Assembly (NCBI GenBank): GCA_900551295.1
Contig: URVJ01000033.1
Location: 1-7,637 of the forward strand
Direction of reading: 5' to 3'
DNA: 7,637 nt
Origin: an uncultured Eubacteriales bacterium
GTDB taxonomy: Bacteria; Bacillota; Clostridia; Oscillospirales; CAG-382
Positions 1 through 5,781 of this stretch are shown here, piece after piece (the stretch's first letter is position 1; every line of letters begins with the position of its first letter). The position numbers and the translations under genes are program-made. A model generated the notes under the pieces. It was given only the letters and a program-made list of their open reading frames with translations, ran no database searches and had not been told where the DNA came from.

Positions 1-45
1 GGAGGACTTTTTCCTCGCAGGGGAGGACTTTTCTCCGTAGAAAAG
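1..45. repeat. Two imperfect ~20 bp tandem repeat units with hairpins
   Basis: Two adjacent units, GGAGGACTTTTTCCTCGCAG (1-20) and GGGAGGACTTTTCTCCGTAG (21-40), share the core GGAGGACTTTT. The array may continue left of the window. Each unit contains an inverted repeat: GAGGA/TCCTC (2-6 with 12-16) and a perfect CTTTTCT/AGAAAAG (28-34 with 39-45, four-base loop). Frame +1 is open across both units to a TAA at 76-78 and reads GGLFPRR then GGLFSVE, a seven-residue repeat. The sequence could therefore be the tail of an upstream protein or an intergenic palindromic repeat read through by chance; I favour the latter because the units are palindromic and low in complexity. There are too few copies and no spacers for a CRISPR array. 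Confidence 0.6.
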
Positions 46-78
46 CGTCAGTATAGAGTTGCAAGCGGAAGTGGATAA
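1..78 (+). other. Possible C-terminal tail of an upstream reading frame
   Basis: Frame +1 stays open from the left edge to TAA at 76-78, giving 25 residues that end in KRQYRVASGSG. In related Clostridia, HgdB-like proteins such as the next gene are often preceded by a large acyl-CoA dehydratase activase gene, so a gene ending here would fit. However, I see no activase motif in these 25 residues, and the first 14 are only the DNA repeat translated. This is a weak call. A 6 bp inverted repeat GCGGAA/TTCCGC (65-70 with 84-89) surrounds the stop codon but has no T-run after it. Confidence 0.2.
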
Positions 79-91
79 CCTGTTTCCGCCC

Positions 92-110
92 AAACCAATC
101 AAAACCAATC
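92..110 (+). repeat. Short direct repeat in the leader of the HgdB-like gene
   Basis: AAACCAATC occurs twice, at 92-100 and 102-110, with a 10 bp period, followed by the partly similar AAAAATCAG. The copies lie about 50 bases upstream of the start codon. They could be a helically phased binding site or simple slippage; nothing else in the sequence supports a regulatory role. Confidence 0.4.
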
Positions 111-144
111 AAAAATCAGCCACCCGCAAGTGTACTCTTTGAAG

Positions 145-151
145 AAAGGAG
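145..151 (+). promoter_or_regulatory. Ribosome binding site that fixes a TTG start
   Basis: AAAGGAG at 145-151 lies eight bases before TTG at 160-162, an ideal Shine-Dalgarno spacing. An in-frame GTG at 130 lengthens the protein by ten residues, but it lacks such a site and would place the Shine-Dalgarno inside the coding sequence. TTG 160 is therefore the preferred start. Confidence 0.8.
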
Positions 152-159
152 AGAACCCG

Positions 160-1461
160 TTGGAAACAAAATCAGAAACTCAGCGCGTGCCGCACGCAAC
201 CTTTACCGCGGATATGATAAAGGATTATACAATACTTGTCCCCACAATGCTGCCGCGGCATTTTAAAATCATGATAGGAATTATACGCTCATACGGCTAT
301 AATATAGAGCTTCTTGAAAATATGGGAGATAATATAATCCGCGACGGACTGAAATATGTCCATAACGATACCTGTTTTCCCGCACAGCTCGTAATCGGTC
401 AGATGATTGACGCCATAGAAAACGGAAAATACGATAAGCATAAAATAGCTCTCATGATTACACAGACAGGCGGCGGCTGCCGTGCGTCGAATTATATACA
501 TCTGCTCAGAAAAGCTCTTGCAAAGGCAGGATATGAGTATATTCCGGTAATCTCGCTTAATGTGTCGGGACTTGAGAAGGAGTCGGCGTTTAAGCTCACA
601 CTGCCGATGATACATAAGTTTGTGTATGCAATGTGCTACGGCGATCTTCTCATGGAGCTTGTAAATCAGTCTAAGCCGTATGAAATATATAAGGGCGATT
701 CGGAACGCCTTGCCGATAAATGGACGGAACGTCTGACGGACGAAATGAATAAAACGGGTATATCAAGACGTAAGGCGCGTAAGAATTATTACCTTATGAT
801 AAAGGATTTCTCGGATATTCCCAAAGAAAAGACCGAGAAGGTAAAAGTAGGTATTGTCGGAGAAATTTTCGTTAAATTCTCGCCTCTCGGCAATAATAAT
901 CTCGAACAGTTCCTGCTTTCGGAGGACGCGGAAGTAGTTGTTCCCGGACTTCTTGATTTCTGCCTGTTTGTTATGTACAATCAGCTTGTAGATAAAAAGC
1001 TTTACGGTATGCATAGATTTTCGGCGGAAATTTACAGACTTCTCTATAAACTGTTCCTGTCGATACAGAACGATCTTTTCAGAGCCATAAAGAAACAGGG
1101 CAGTTTCAGAGCGCCTATGGGATTTGAAGAAGTCCCGAAACTTGCGCAAGGCGTTATAAACCTCGGCGTAAAAATGGGCGAAGGCTGGCTGCTTACGGCT
1201 GAAATGATCGAGCTTGTTACGGAGGGCGTGGATAATATCGTGTGTACTCAGCCTTTCGGCTGTCTGCCCAACCACGTTGCCGGCAAGGGCATGATGAAAC
1301 CTATCAAGGAAAAGTATCCGCAGGCAAATATCGTCGCTATCGACTACGATTCCGGCGCCACAAAGATAAATCAGGAAAACCGCATTAAGCTTATGCTTTC
1401 AAACGCGCGTGAAAATATGCAAAAAAAGACGCAGGAGGTTGCTCCGGCGTCCGTGAAATAA
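160..1461 (+). CDS. HgdB-like 2-hydroxyacyl-CoA dehydratase/activase-associated protein
   Basis: This 433-residue protein, with a TTG start set by AAAGGAG, belongs to the group related to the iron-sulfur subunits of 2-hydroxyacyl-CoA dehydratase and the C-terminal part of the large CoA-dehydratase activases. Family hallmarks are the Cys-containing HNDTCFPAQLVIGQ near residues 69-81, TGGGCRASNY near 103-112, GIVGEIFVKFSPLGNNNLEQ near 231-250, and CTQPFGCLPNHVAGKG near 362-377. Cys72, Cys107, Cys362 and Cys368 are candidate [4Fe-4S] ligands. It has no signal peptide and should be cytosolic. In Clostridia it commonly sits beside a BadF/HgdC-type ATPase that supplies electrons; that partner is not in the window and may lie upstream. 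The substrate cannot be told from sequence. The family assignment is confident; the exact reaction is not known. The gene ends with TAA, 19 bases before the stop of a convergent small gene. Confidence 0.88.
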   Translation: METKSETQRVPHATFTADMIKDYTILVPTMLPRHFKIMIGIIRSYGYNIELLENMGDNIIRDGLKYVHNDTCFPAQLVIGQMIDAIENGKYDKHKIALMITQTGGGCRASNYIHLLRKALAKAGYEYIPVISLNVSGLEKESAFKLTLPMIHKFVYAMCYGDLLMELVNQSKPYEIYKGDSERLADKWTERLTDEMNKTGISRRKARKNYYLMIKDFSDIPKEKTEKVKVGIVGEIFVKFSPLGNNNLEQFLLSEDAEVVVPGLLDFCLFVMYNQLVDKKLYGMHRFSAEIYRLLYKLFLSIQNDLFRAIKKQGSFRAPMGFEEVPKLAQGVINLGVKMGEGWLLTAEMIELVTEGVDNIVCTQPFGCLPNHVAGKGMMKPIKEKYPQANIVAIDYDSGATKINQENRIKLMLSNARENMQKKTQEVAPASVK

Positions 1462-1467
1462 GTATAC

Positions 1468-1491
1468 TTTCAAAAGGCGTTTATTTTGAAA
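1468..1491. terminator. AT-rich hairpin between convergent genes, weak terminator candidate
   Basis: A perfect 8 bp inverted repeat TTTCAAAA/TTTTGAAA (1468-1475 with 1484-1491, eight-base loop) lies just after the stop of the HgdB-like gene and covers the stop codon of the minus-strand small gene. The stem has only one G-C pair and lacks a proper T-run on either strand. It could serve as a weak two-way terminator, but folding would be marginal. Confidence 0.35.
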
Positions 1492-1648
1492 ACGCGCACG
1501 TACATTCGCAGGTTTTCTCGCCTATAATAAACTGCGCGTCACATTCGGGCGACGTTTCATGCATAAGTCCGAATGCCGTGCTTGCGGTTATAAGCATTAG
1601 CAAAATTGCCGCAGCAAGTTTTATAATAATATCTCCGGATCTTACCAT
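1481..1648 (-). CDS. Small exported or membrane-anchored Cys-rich peptide, function unknown
   Basis: I do not recognise this 55-residue protein. Residues 1-6 carry one Arg, residues 7-27 form a hydrophobic stretch (IIIKLAAAILLMLITASTAF) typical of a signal peptide or single membrane anchor, and the short tail holds four cysteines (36, 47, 49, 51) ending in CECTC. The tail would face outside the membrane and could bind metal or form disulfides. ATG 1648 is preferred because AAAGGGCGG lies just upstream with about six bases of spacing. ATG 1666, in frame six codons earlier, has no visible ribosome binding site. A near-consensus sigma-A promoter at 1704-1732 points at it, giving a ~50-base leader. 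This promoter is the main reason to treat the frame as a real gene. It stands alone, transcribed against its left neighbour and divergent from trhA. Confidence 0.55.
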   Translation of the reverse strand: MVRSGDIIIKLAAAILLMLITASTAFGLMHETSPECDAQFIIGEKTCECTCAFSK

Positions 1649-1703
1649 GTTATTCCGCCCTTTCATGATGTTAATATAAACTGCAAATTTTATTTACAAA
1701 ATA

Positions 1704-1732
1704 TATATACCATGTTTTAATACATTTGTCAA
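1704..1732 (-). promoter_or_regulatory. Sigma-A promoter for the small Cys-rich peptide
   Basis: On the minus strand, TTGACA (1732-1727) is followed by a 17 bp spacer and TATATA (1709-1704). The -35 is a perfect consensus, the spacer is optimal, and TGG before the -10 is an extended -10 (TGn) element. The expected transcript start is near 1697, about 49 bases before ATG 1648. Confidence 0.75.
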
Positions 1733-1774
1733 TACGGTTTTCAAAAAATCTTAACAATTTTCGCAGAATGAAGA

Positions 1775-1815
1775 AATAACGCACCGTTTTTTGTAAACAA
1801 TTACCAAACGTTATT
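1775..1815. promoter_or_regulatory. Inverted repeat overlapping the trhA -35 box, possible operator
   Basis: AATAACG (1775-1781) and CGTTATT (1809-1815) are perfect 7 bp inverted copies with centres 34 bp apart, about three helical turns. The right arm overlaps the first two bases of the -35 box at 1814. Such spacing would suit a repressor that loops or binds cooperatively, but in an AT-rich intergenic region a 7 bp match can be chance. No regulator is identified. Confidence 0.3.
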
Positions 1816-1842
1816 GACTTTAAAAGCACCGCGGAATATAAT
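1814..1842 (+). promoter_or_regulatory. Sigma-A promoter for trhA and probably the aspartate kinase
   Basis: TTGACT (1814-1819), a 17 bp spacer and a perfect TATAAT (1837-1842). The predicted transcript start is near 1849, leaving a ~58-base leader with AGGAGG at 1893-1898. The promoter shows that the upstream in-frame TTG at 1814 is not a start codon, since it is part of the -35 box. Confidence 0.85.
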
Positions 1843-1858
1843 AACTTCGATGTTCGTG

Positions 1859-1887
1859 TTGCCCGTATTAAAAAACGTGAATATAAT
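1859..1887 (+). promoter_or_regulatory. Second promoter-like element in the trhA leader
   Basis: TTGCCC (1859-1864), a 17 bp spacer and TATAAT (1882-1887) make a second sigma-A-like site. Its -10 lies within GAATATAATAAC (1879-1890), a perfect 12 bp copy of the sequence around the first -10 (1834-1845), 45 bp away. Transcription from it would start around 1894, inside the Shine-Dalgarno sequence (1893-1898), giving an mRNA with a damaged or absent ribosome binding site. It may be a decoy, a start for poorly translated RNA, or a relic of local duplication. Confidence 0.4.
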
Positions 1888-1892
1888 AACAG

Positions 1893-1898
1893 AGGAGG
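1893..1898 (+). promoter_or_regulatory. Ribosome binding site that fixes the trhA TTG start
   Basis: A perfect AGGAGG lies eight bases before TTG at 1907-1909. It selects the 218-residue product over a frame that stays open 31 codons further upstream through the promoter. Confidence 0.85.
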
Positions 1899-1906
1899 AA
1901 CGCATC

Positions 1907-2563
1907 TTGACTAAGAAAAGCTTTTTGCCGACATATACGCTCGGCGAAGATCTCGCAAACGCAATAAGCCACGGAATAGGCGCGTGCCTTTCGGTAGCGG
2001 CACTTGTGCTGTGTGTTGTTCAGGCGGCACGCCACGGAACCGCGGCAGGAGTTGTGGGAGCGTCTGTTTACGGCGCGACTCTCATAGTGCTTTATACGAT
2101 GTCAACGCTCTATCATGCGATAACAAATCAGTCTGCGCGCAAAGTGTTTCGCGTGTTTGACCATGTTTCGATATATCTGCTGATAGCCGGAACATACACG
2201 CCTATTACGCTTGTAACGATAAGAGGGGCAATGGGCTGGGTGATCTTCGGCGTTGTCTGGGGCATGGCGATTTTAGGTATCGTGTTAAATTCGGTAAGTA
2301 TAGAAAAATTTAAGAAATTCTCGATAGTAAGTTATATAATGATAGGCTGGGCGGTTGTTATAGGAATGCGCCAGGTCATCGAGAATATGCCGAAAAACGG
2401 ACTTGTGTTCCTTGTTGTCGGCGGCGTTCTTTACACGGTGGGAATTATATTCTATGCGCTTAAAAAGGTAAAATATATGCACTCGGTATGGCATCTGTTC
2501 GTGCTTGCGGGAAGTATAATGCACTTTTTCTGCGTATATCTCTACGTTTTGCCCACAAGATAA
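1907..2563 (+). CDS. trhA: Hemolysin III family membrane protein (TrhA/YqfA, PAQR-like)
   Basis: This 218-residue integral membrane protein is the usual size for bacterial hemolysin III/TrhA, a PAQR-related family in the CREST superfamily of membrane hydrolase-like proteins. About seven hydrophobic segments span most of its length. Signature residues are present: EDLANAISHGIGA at 14-26, S66-x3-H70 in STLYH, DHVSIYLLIAGTYTP at 85-99, and H192-x3-H196 in HSVWH. Ser66, His70, Asp85, His192 and His196 fit the family's conserved metal site. Family members have been linked to membrane-lipid or fluidity homeostasis; the hemolysin name is historical and gives no proof of haemolytic activity here. The TTG start is set by AGGAGG. 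The gene has a strong promoter and is followed after 40 bases by the aspartate kinase with no terminator between, so the two are probably co-transcribed. Confidence 0.92.
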   Translation: MTKKSFLPTYTLGEDLANAISHGIGACLSVAALVLCVVQAARHGTAAGVVGASVYGATLIVLYTMSTLYHAITNQSARKVFRVFDHVSIYLLIAGTYTPITLVTIRGAMGWVIFGVVWGMAILGIVLNSVSIEKFKKFSIVSYIMIGWAVVIGMRQVIENMPKNGLVFLVVGGVLYTVGIIFYALKKVKYMHSVWHLFVLAGSIMHFFCVYLYVLPTR

Positions 2564-2603
2564 AATTTTAAGGCTTTAATAATATACAGCGAGGTTTTTC
2601 CAA

Positions 2604-3932
2604 ATGAGCTTAAAGGTAACAAAATTCGGCGGCAGTTCTCTTGCAAGCGCCGAACAGTTTAAAAAGGTTGCGGACATTGTGCTTGCGGACAGAGACAGAA
2701 GATACGTTGTTCCGTCTGCACCCGGCAAGCGTTTTCCCGGCGACGATAAGGTTACGGATCTTCTTTACCGCTGCTATGAGGAATTCAGCAGAGGAATGGA
2801 GTCCGAGGCGTTTCTCAGAATAAAGCAGAGATACGATTCTATTATCGAAGGGCTCGGAATCGACCTTTCGCTTGAACACGAATACGATCTTTTAAAGCGC
2901 AGCTTTATGGGCAGAGCCGGACGCGATTACGCAGCAAGCCGCGGAGAATATCTCAACGGTATTATTCTTGCAAAATATCTCGGTTTTGACTTTATTGACG
3001 CTGCGGAGGTAGTATTTTTCCGCAACGACGGCACTTTCGATTCCGAAAAGACAAACGAGGTCATGGCTGCCCGCCTTGAGCAGTCGGAATATGCGGTAAT
3101 CCCTGGATTTTACGGCATTATGCCTAACGATACTATCCGCACTTTCTCGCGCGGAGGTTCGGATATAACCGGAGCTATCGTCGCAAGAGCCGCGCACGCG
3201 GACGAATACGAGAACTGGACGGACGTTTCGGGATTTATGATTGCAGATCCGAGAATCGTCGATAATCCCAAATATATCTCGGTAATTACATACCGCGAAC
3301 TCAGAGAGCTTTCATATATGGGCGCGACGGTACTTCACGCCGACGCAATTTTCCCTGTTAAAACTTCGGGTATTCCGATAAGAATAAAGAACACCAACGC
3401 GCCCGACGATGCAGGAACCATGATAGTGACGCACACCGACAGATCGGATGGCGAGAGCGTTGTCACCGGTATTGCCGGAAAGAAAGACTTTACGGTTCTG
3501 ACTCTTGAAAAAGACATGATGAACGAGGAAAAGGGCTTCGGCAGACGTCTTTTGCAGGTGCTTGAAAGACACGATATGAGCTTTGAGCATCTTCCCAGCG
3601 GCATTGATACAATGAGCGTCGTAGTAAACGACCATGAGCTTGCCGGAAAAGAGGATGATATAATTTCCGACCTTATCGAGTCTACAAGCCCCGACAGCAT
3701 AAGCATAGAAAAGAATATCGCGCTTATCGCAGTCGTAGGACGCGCCATGAAAAACGCAAAAGGTACTGCGGCGGCAATATTCACGTCTCTTGCAAATGCC
3801 GGTATCAACATCAGAATGATAGACCAGGGTTCAAGCGAACTTAACGTCATTGTCGGCGTAGATAACAAAGACTTTGAAAAGGCTATAAGAACCATGTATG
3901 AGTATTTCCTTGAAACGGGACTTATAAAATAA
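2604..3932 (+). CDS. Aspartate kinase with two C-terminal ACT domains
   Basis: Phosphorylates L-aspartate to aspartyl-4-phosphate, the first step toward lysine, threonine, methionine and diaminopimelate. The 442-residue protein is full length. The kinase domain covers about 1-280: KFGGSS at 7-12, GDDKVTDLLY at 46-55, RGEYLN at 113-118, FSRGGSDITGA at 181-191, and WTDVSGFMIADPR at 205-217. Two ACT domains follow (about 295-360 and 372-440), the second with GTAAAIFTSLANAGINIRMI and QGSSELNVIVGV, the usual allosteric amino-acid site. The inserted region between about 50 and 115 and the overall length resemble the longer clostridial/LysC-type enzymes rather than the ~400-residue Bacillus type. 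Which end product inhibits it cannot be read from the sequence, so I give no lysC or thrA symbol. GAGG (2591-2594) lies nine bases before ATG. No leader or riboswitch fits in the 40 bp upstream gap; a terminator follows. Confidence 0.96.
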   Translation: MSLKVTKFGGSSLASAEQFKKVADIVLADRDRRYVVPSAPGKRFPGDDKVTDLLYRCYEEFSRGMESEAFLRIKQRYDSIIEGLGIDLSLEHEYDLLKRSFMGRAGRDYAASRGEYLNGIILAKYLGFDFIDAAEVVFFRNDGTFDSEKTNEVMAARLEQSEYAVIPGFYGIMPNDTIRTFSRGGSDITGAIVARAAHADEYENWTDVSGFMIADPRIVDNPKYISVITYRELRELSYMGATVLHADAIFPVKTSGIPIRIKNTNAPDDAGTMIVTHTDRSDGESVVTGIAGKKDFTVLTLEKDMMNEEKGFGRRLLQVLERHDMSFEHLPSGIDTMSVVVNDHELAGKEDDIISDLIESTSPDSISIEKNIALIAVVGRAMKNAKGTAAAIFTSLANAGINIRMIDQGSSELNVIVGVDNKDFEKAIRTMYEYFLETGLIK

Positions 3933-3954
3933 ATTCATATTAAACATAAAAATT

Positions 3955-3993
3955 ACAGCTCGGTACGCATTGCACCGGGCTGTTTTGTTTTTT
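3955..3993. terminator. Strong, probably bidirectional intrinsic terminator
   Basis: A 10 bp stem pairs ACAGCTCGGT (3955-3964) with ACCGGGCTGT (3974-3983), with one G-U pair and a nine-base loop. On the plus strand it is followed by TTTTGTTTTTT, ending the aspartate kinase transcript 23 bases after its stop. On the minus strand the same stem is followed by AATTTTTA and lies 13 bases past the glycosidase stop (3997-3999), so it can serve both converging operons. Confidence 0.9.
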
Positions 3994-3996
3994 GTA

Positions 3997-5781
3997 TCAG
4001 CTTATCTCAAAAAGCCGTGTTTCGTATTTTTCCATTGTAAATTTTATTGTGTCCGAAACAAATCCGGTGCTTTTTTCGTCGCCGAGAGGAGTTATTTTGC
4101 ACGCTGACATAAGCTTTAAAGTCTTTTGCCCGGCGTTTGCCGCGTGTATGCAAAGAAGTCCGTTTCCGAAATATATAACGTCGTCGGACGTGCAGTAACA
4201 GTGTACGTTTTTGCTTATGAGAATGTCGCGCAGTACCTGTGTGTTTATATCCGACGCGTCAGGCAGCTCGCTTGTTATCACGGCAACGCCGTTCTTGGCG
4301 CAGAACTGTTTTAAAAGCCGTGACGATTCGGACAGATATTCGTCCCTGTACGGCAGAATGACAGCTTTGTAAGAGGCGCAGTGCCTGTAATCTTTATCAA
4401 GCAGTATATCATACGGCATGCCCGTGTTTCCGAGACAGTCCCTGAACTTTCCGAAAGCCGCGGCTGACGGTTCGGATAATCCCACGCGCCTGTTGTAGCT
4501 TTCGTCGGCAATAAGCGCGGTCTGAGATGATGTTACGGCTGAATCCGACTCGGTATATTTCTTTACAAAGTTTAAAAATACTGACATTTCATTCATGATT
4601 TCGGGGCAGGCATACCAGCCTCCCCACATATCGAACCACCACATACCGTTGGCATGGGTTACCTGCCTTGCAAAGGATTTTCTGAGAGCCGAAACCGAGC
4701 TTTTGACCGTGTCGGGACCTTTCCATATCGCGCCGCTGTATTTTTTCTCGGGGTCAATTCCTTTGCGGCAGTTGTACGGATAGTCGGACAGATGTGTGCG
4801 TATATCGTTTTCGGCAAAGTACAGTTTCCCATGCAGTCTTATGCTTTGCCCGGCTGTCATCTCACTCCAGTCTTTGCCGAGGGCGCGTCCCGACAGATAG
4901 GAATTTGGCGAGCATATAAAATCTATATACGGACATTCAAGCAATGCGCCGAGTCCGCTTGAACCTCTGAGAGGGTTTGTCACTTCTGCGATGTAGCCGA
5001 AAAACGTGCCGACTATCTGCTTAAAATTTACGCACTGCTTTGCGGTTTTTGCAAAAAACGAAATTGTTTCGGAAATGCTGTTGTTGACAAATGATAGAAA
5101 GTTTGCCGCAAGCTCGTCATTTATAAGTCCGCGTTCTGAATATGTGTTTTCGGACGGTATATCGGATAAAGTTTTGTATTTCCCCGGAAAATGCGATGAA
5201 AGATATTTGTTAAAGCAATCCTTTGTGCATTGCGATATGCTGCCCTTTGAGTCAAAGTGAAACCATTCCTCGGTATATCCGCCGGAGATTTGATAGCCTA
5301 TGATGTTGTCGGCGTAGATAGAAGTCTGCACGTGTGAAATAAATTCGCGCAGCATTTGCGCGCCTGTTTCTCTGAAGCTTTCCGAGTAAATCGCCTCTCT
5401 CGGAATTCCGTCCGCACCTTTGCAGCACTCGTCCGGGTGTTCGTGCGTCCACCATGACGGCATACTTATACGCACTCTCGGAAATATCTTCGCTGAAGGA
5501 CAGACGTCGGTTATGCGCTTTACGTTTCTGTCGAACAGGCTATAATCGGGCTTGCCTTTGACGTCGAAAATGCCGCAAAACGGCGAAAAACTCGTGTCTG
5601 AATTGAGCGGGAGATCCGAGAACGACGCGCACACCGAGAAAAGCTCATATCCTGCCTTTGCAAAGTCGCCGCAGCATGAACGTTCGTCAAAATATGTTAT
5701 GTATGCAGCAGCAGGTATTATCTTGCCGTTTACCGAAAGAATCGGCTTTCCGTTTTTTATTATTACCGCGCTTTCAGTCAT
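3997..5781 (-). CDS. GH42-like (clan GH-A type) cytosolic glycosidase, substrate unknown
   Basis: The 594-residue protein appears to have a glycoside hydrolase TIM barrel (about 1-400) and a GH42-style flavodoxin-like middle domain (about 415-530, with MPYDILLDKDY and YKAVILPY), then a small beta domain. Barrel landmarks are RVRISMPSWWTHEHPDE at 102-118, GYQISGGYTEEWFHF at 162-176, KLYFAENDIRTHLSDY at 319-334 and MWWFDMWGGWY at 380-390. Glu171 or Glu172 is the likely acid/base and Glu324 the likely nucleophile. Canonical GH42 and most clan GH-A enzymes have Asn-Glu at the acid/base; here it is Thr-Glu-Glu, so this is not an ordinary beta-galactosidase. There is no signal peptide, so it acts inside the cell. 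AGAGGAG (5789-5795) lies seven bases before ATG, and the start overlaps the MurQ-like stop by 8 bp. The context suggests it frees the amino sugar used by the two genes before it; that is inference. Confidence 0.75.
   Translation of the reverse strand: MTESAVIIKNGKPILSVNGKIIPAAAYITYFDERSCCGDFAKAGYELFSVCASFSDLPLNSDTSFSPFCGIFDVKGKPDYSLFDRNVKRITDVCPSAKIFPRVRISMPSWWTHEHPDECCKGADGIPREAIYSESFRETGAQMLREFISHVQTSIYADNIIGYQISGGYTEEWFHFDSKGSISQCTKDCFNKYLSSHFPGKYKTLSDIPSENTYSERGLINDELAANFLSFVNNSISETISFFAKTAKQCVNFKQIVGTFFGYIAEVTNPLRGSSGLGALLECPYIDFICSPNSYLSGRALGKDWSEMTAGQSIRLHGKLYFAENDIRTHLSDYPYNCRKGIDPEKKYSGAIWKGPDTVKSSVSALRKSFARQVTHANGMWWFDMWGGWYACPEIMNEMSVFLNFVKKYTESDSAVTSSQTALIADESYNRRVGLSEPSAAAFGKFRDCLGNTGMPYDILLDKDYRHCASYKAVILPYRDEYLSESSRLLKQFCAKNGVAVITSELPDASDINTQVLRDILISKNVHCYCTSDDVIYFGNGLLCIHAANAGQKTLKLMSACKITPLGDEKSTGFVSDTIKFTMEKYETRLFEIS

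Noticed and set aside
1..40. CRISPR array edge
   Set aside because: The repeat units are contiguous with no spacers, imperfect, and only ~20 bp long, with no cas gene in view.
763..1275. Open frame of 170 codons antisense to the HgdB-like gene
   Set aside because: Sense-strand family motifs continue through the whole interval and the antisense product resembles nothing.
1814..1906. 31-codon N-terminal extension of TrhA
   Set aside because: Its first codon is part of the -35 box, the transcript should start near 1849, and AGGAGG is ideally placed for TTG 1907.
2549..2603. Possible separate promoter or lysine riboswitch before the aspartate kinase
   Set aside because: The gap is only 40 bp, far too short for a lysine riboswitch. 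TAATAT at 2580-2585 has no matching -35, and TTGCCC at 2549 has no -10 at a proper distance.
3335..3895. Open frame of 186 codons antisense to the aspartate kinase ACT region
   Set aside because: Low-complexity Ser/Phe-rich translation typical of an antisense shadow, no ribosome binding site, and the sense protein is unambiguous.
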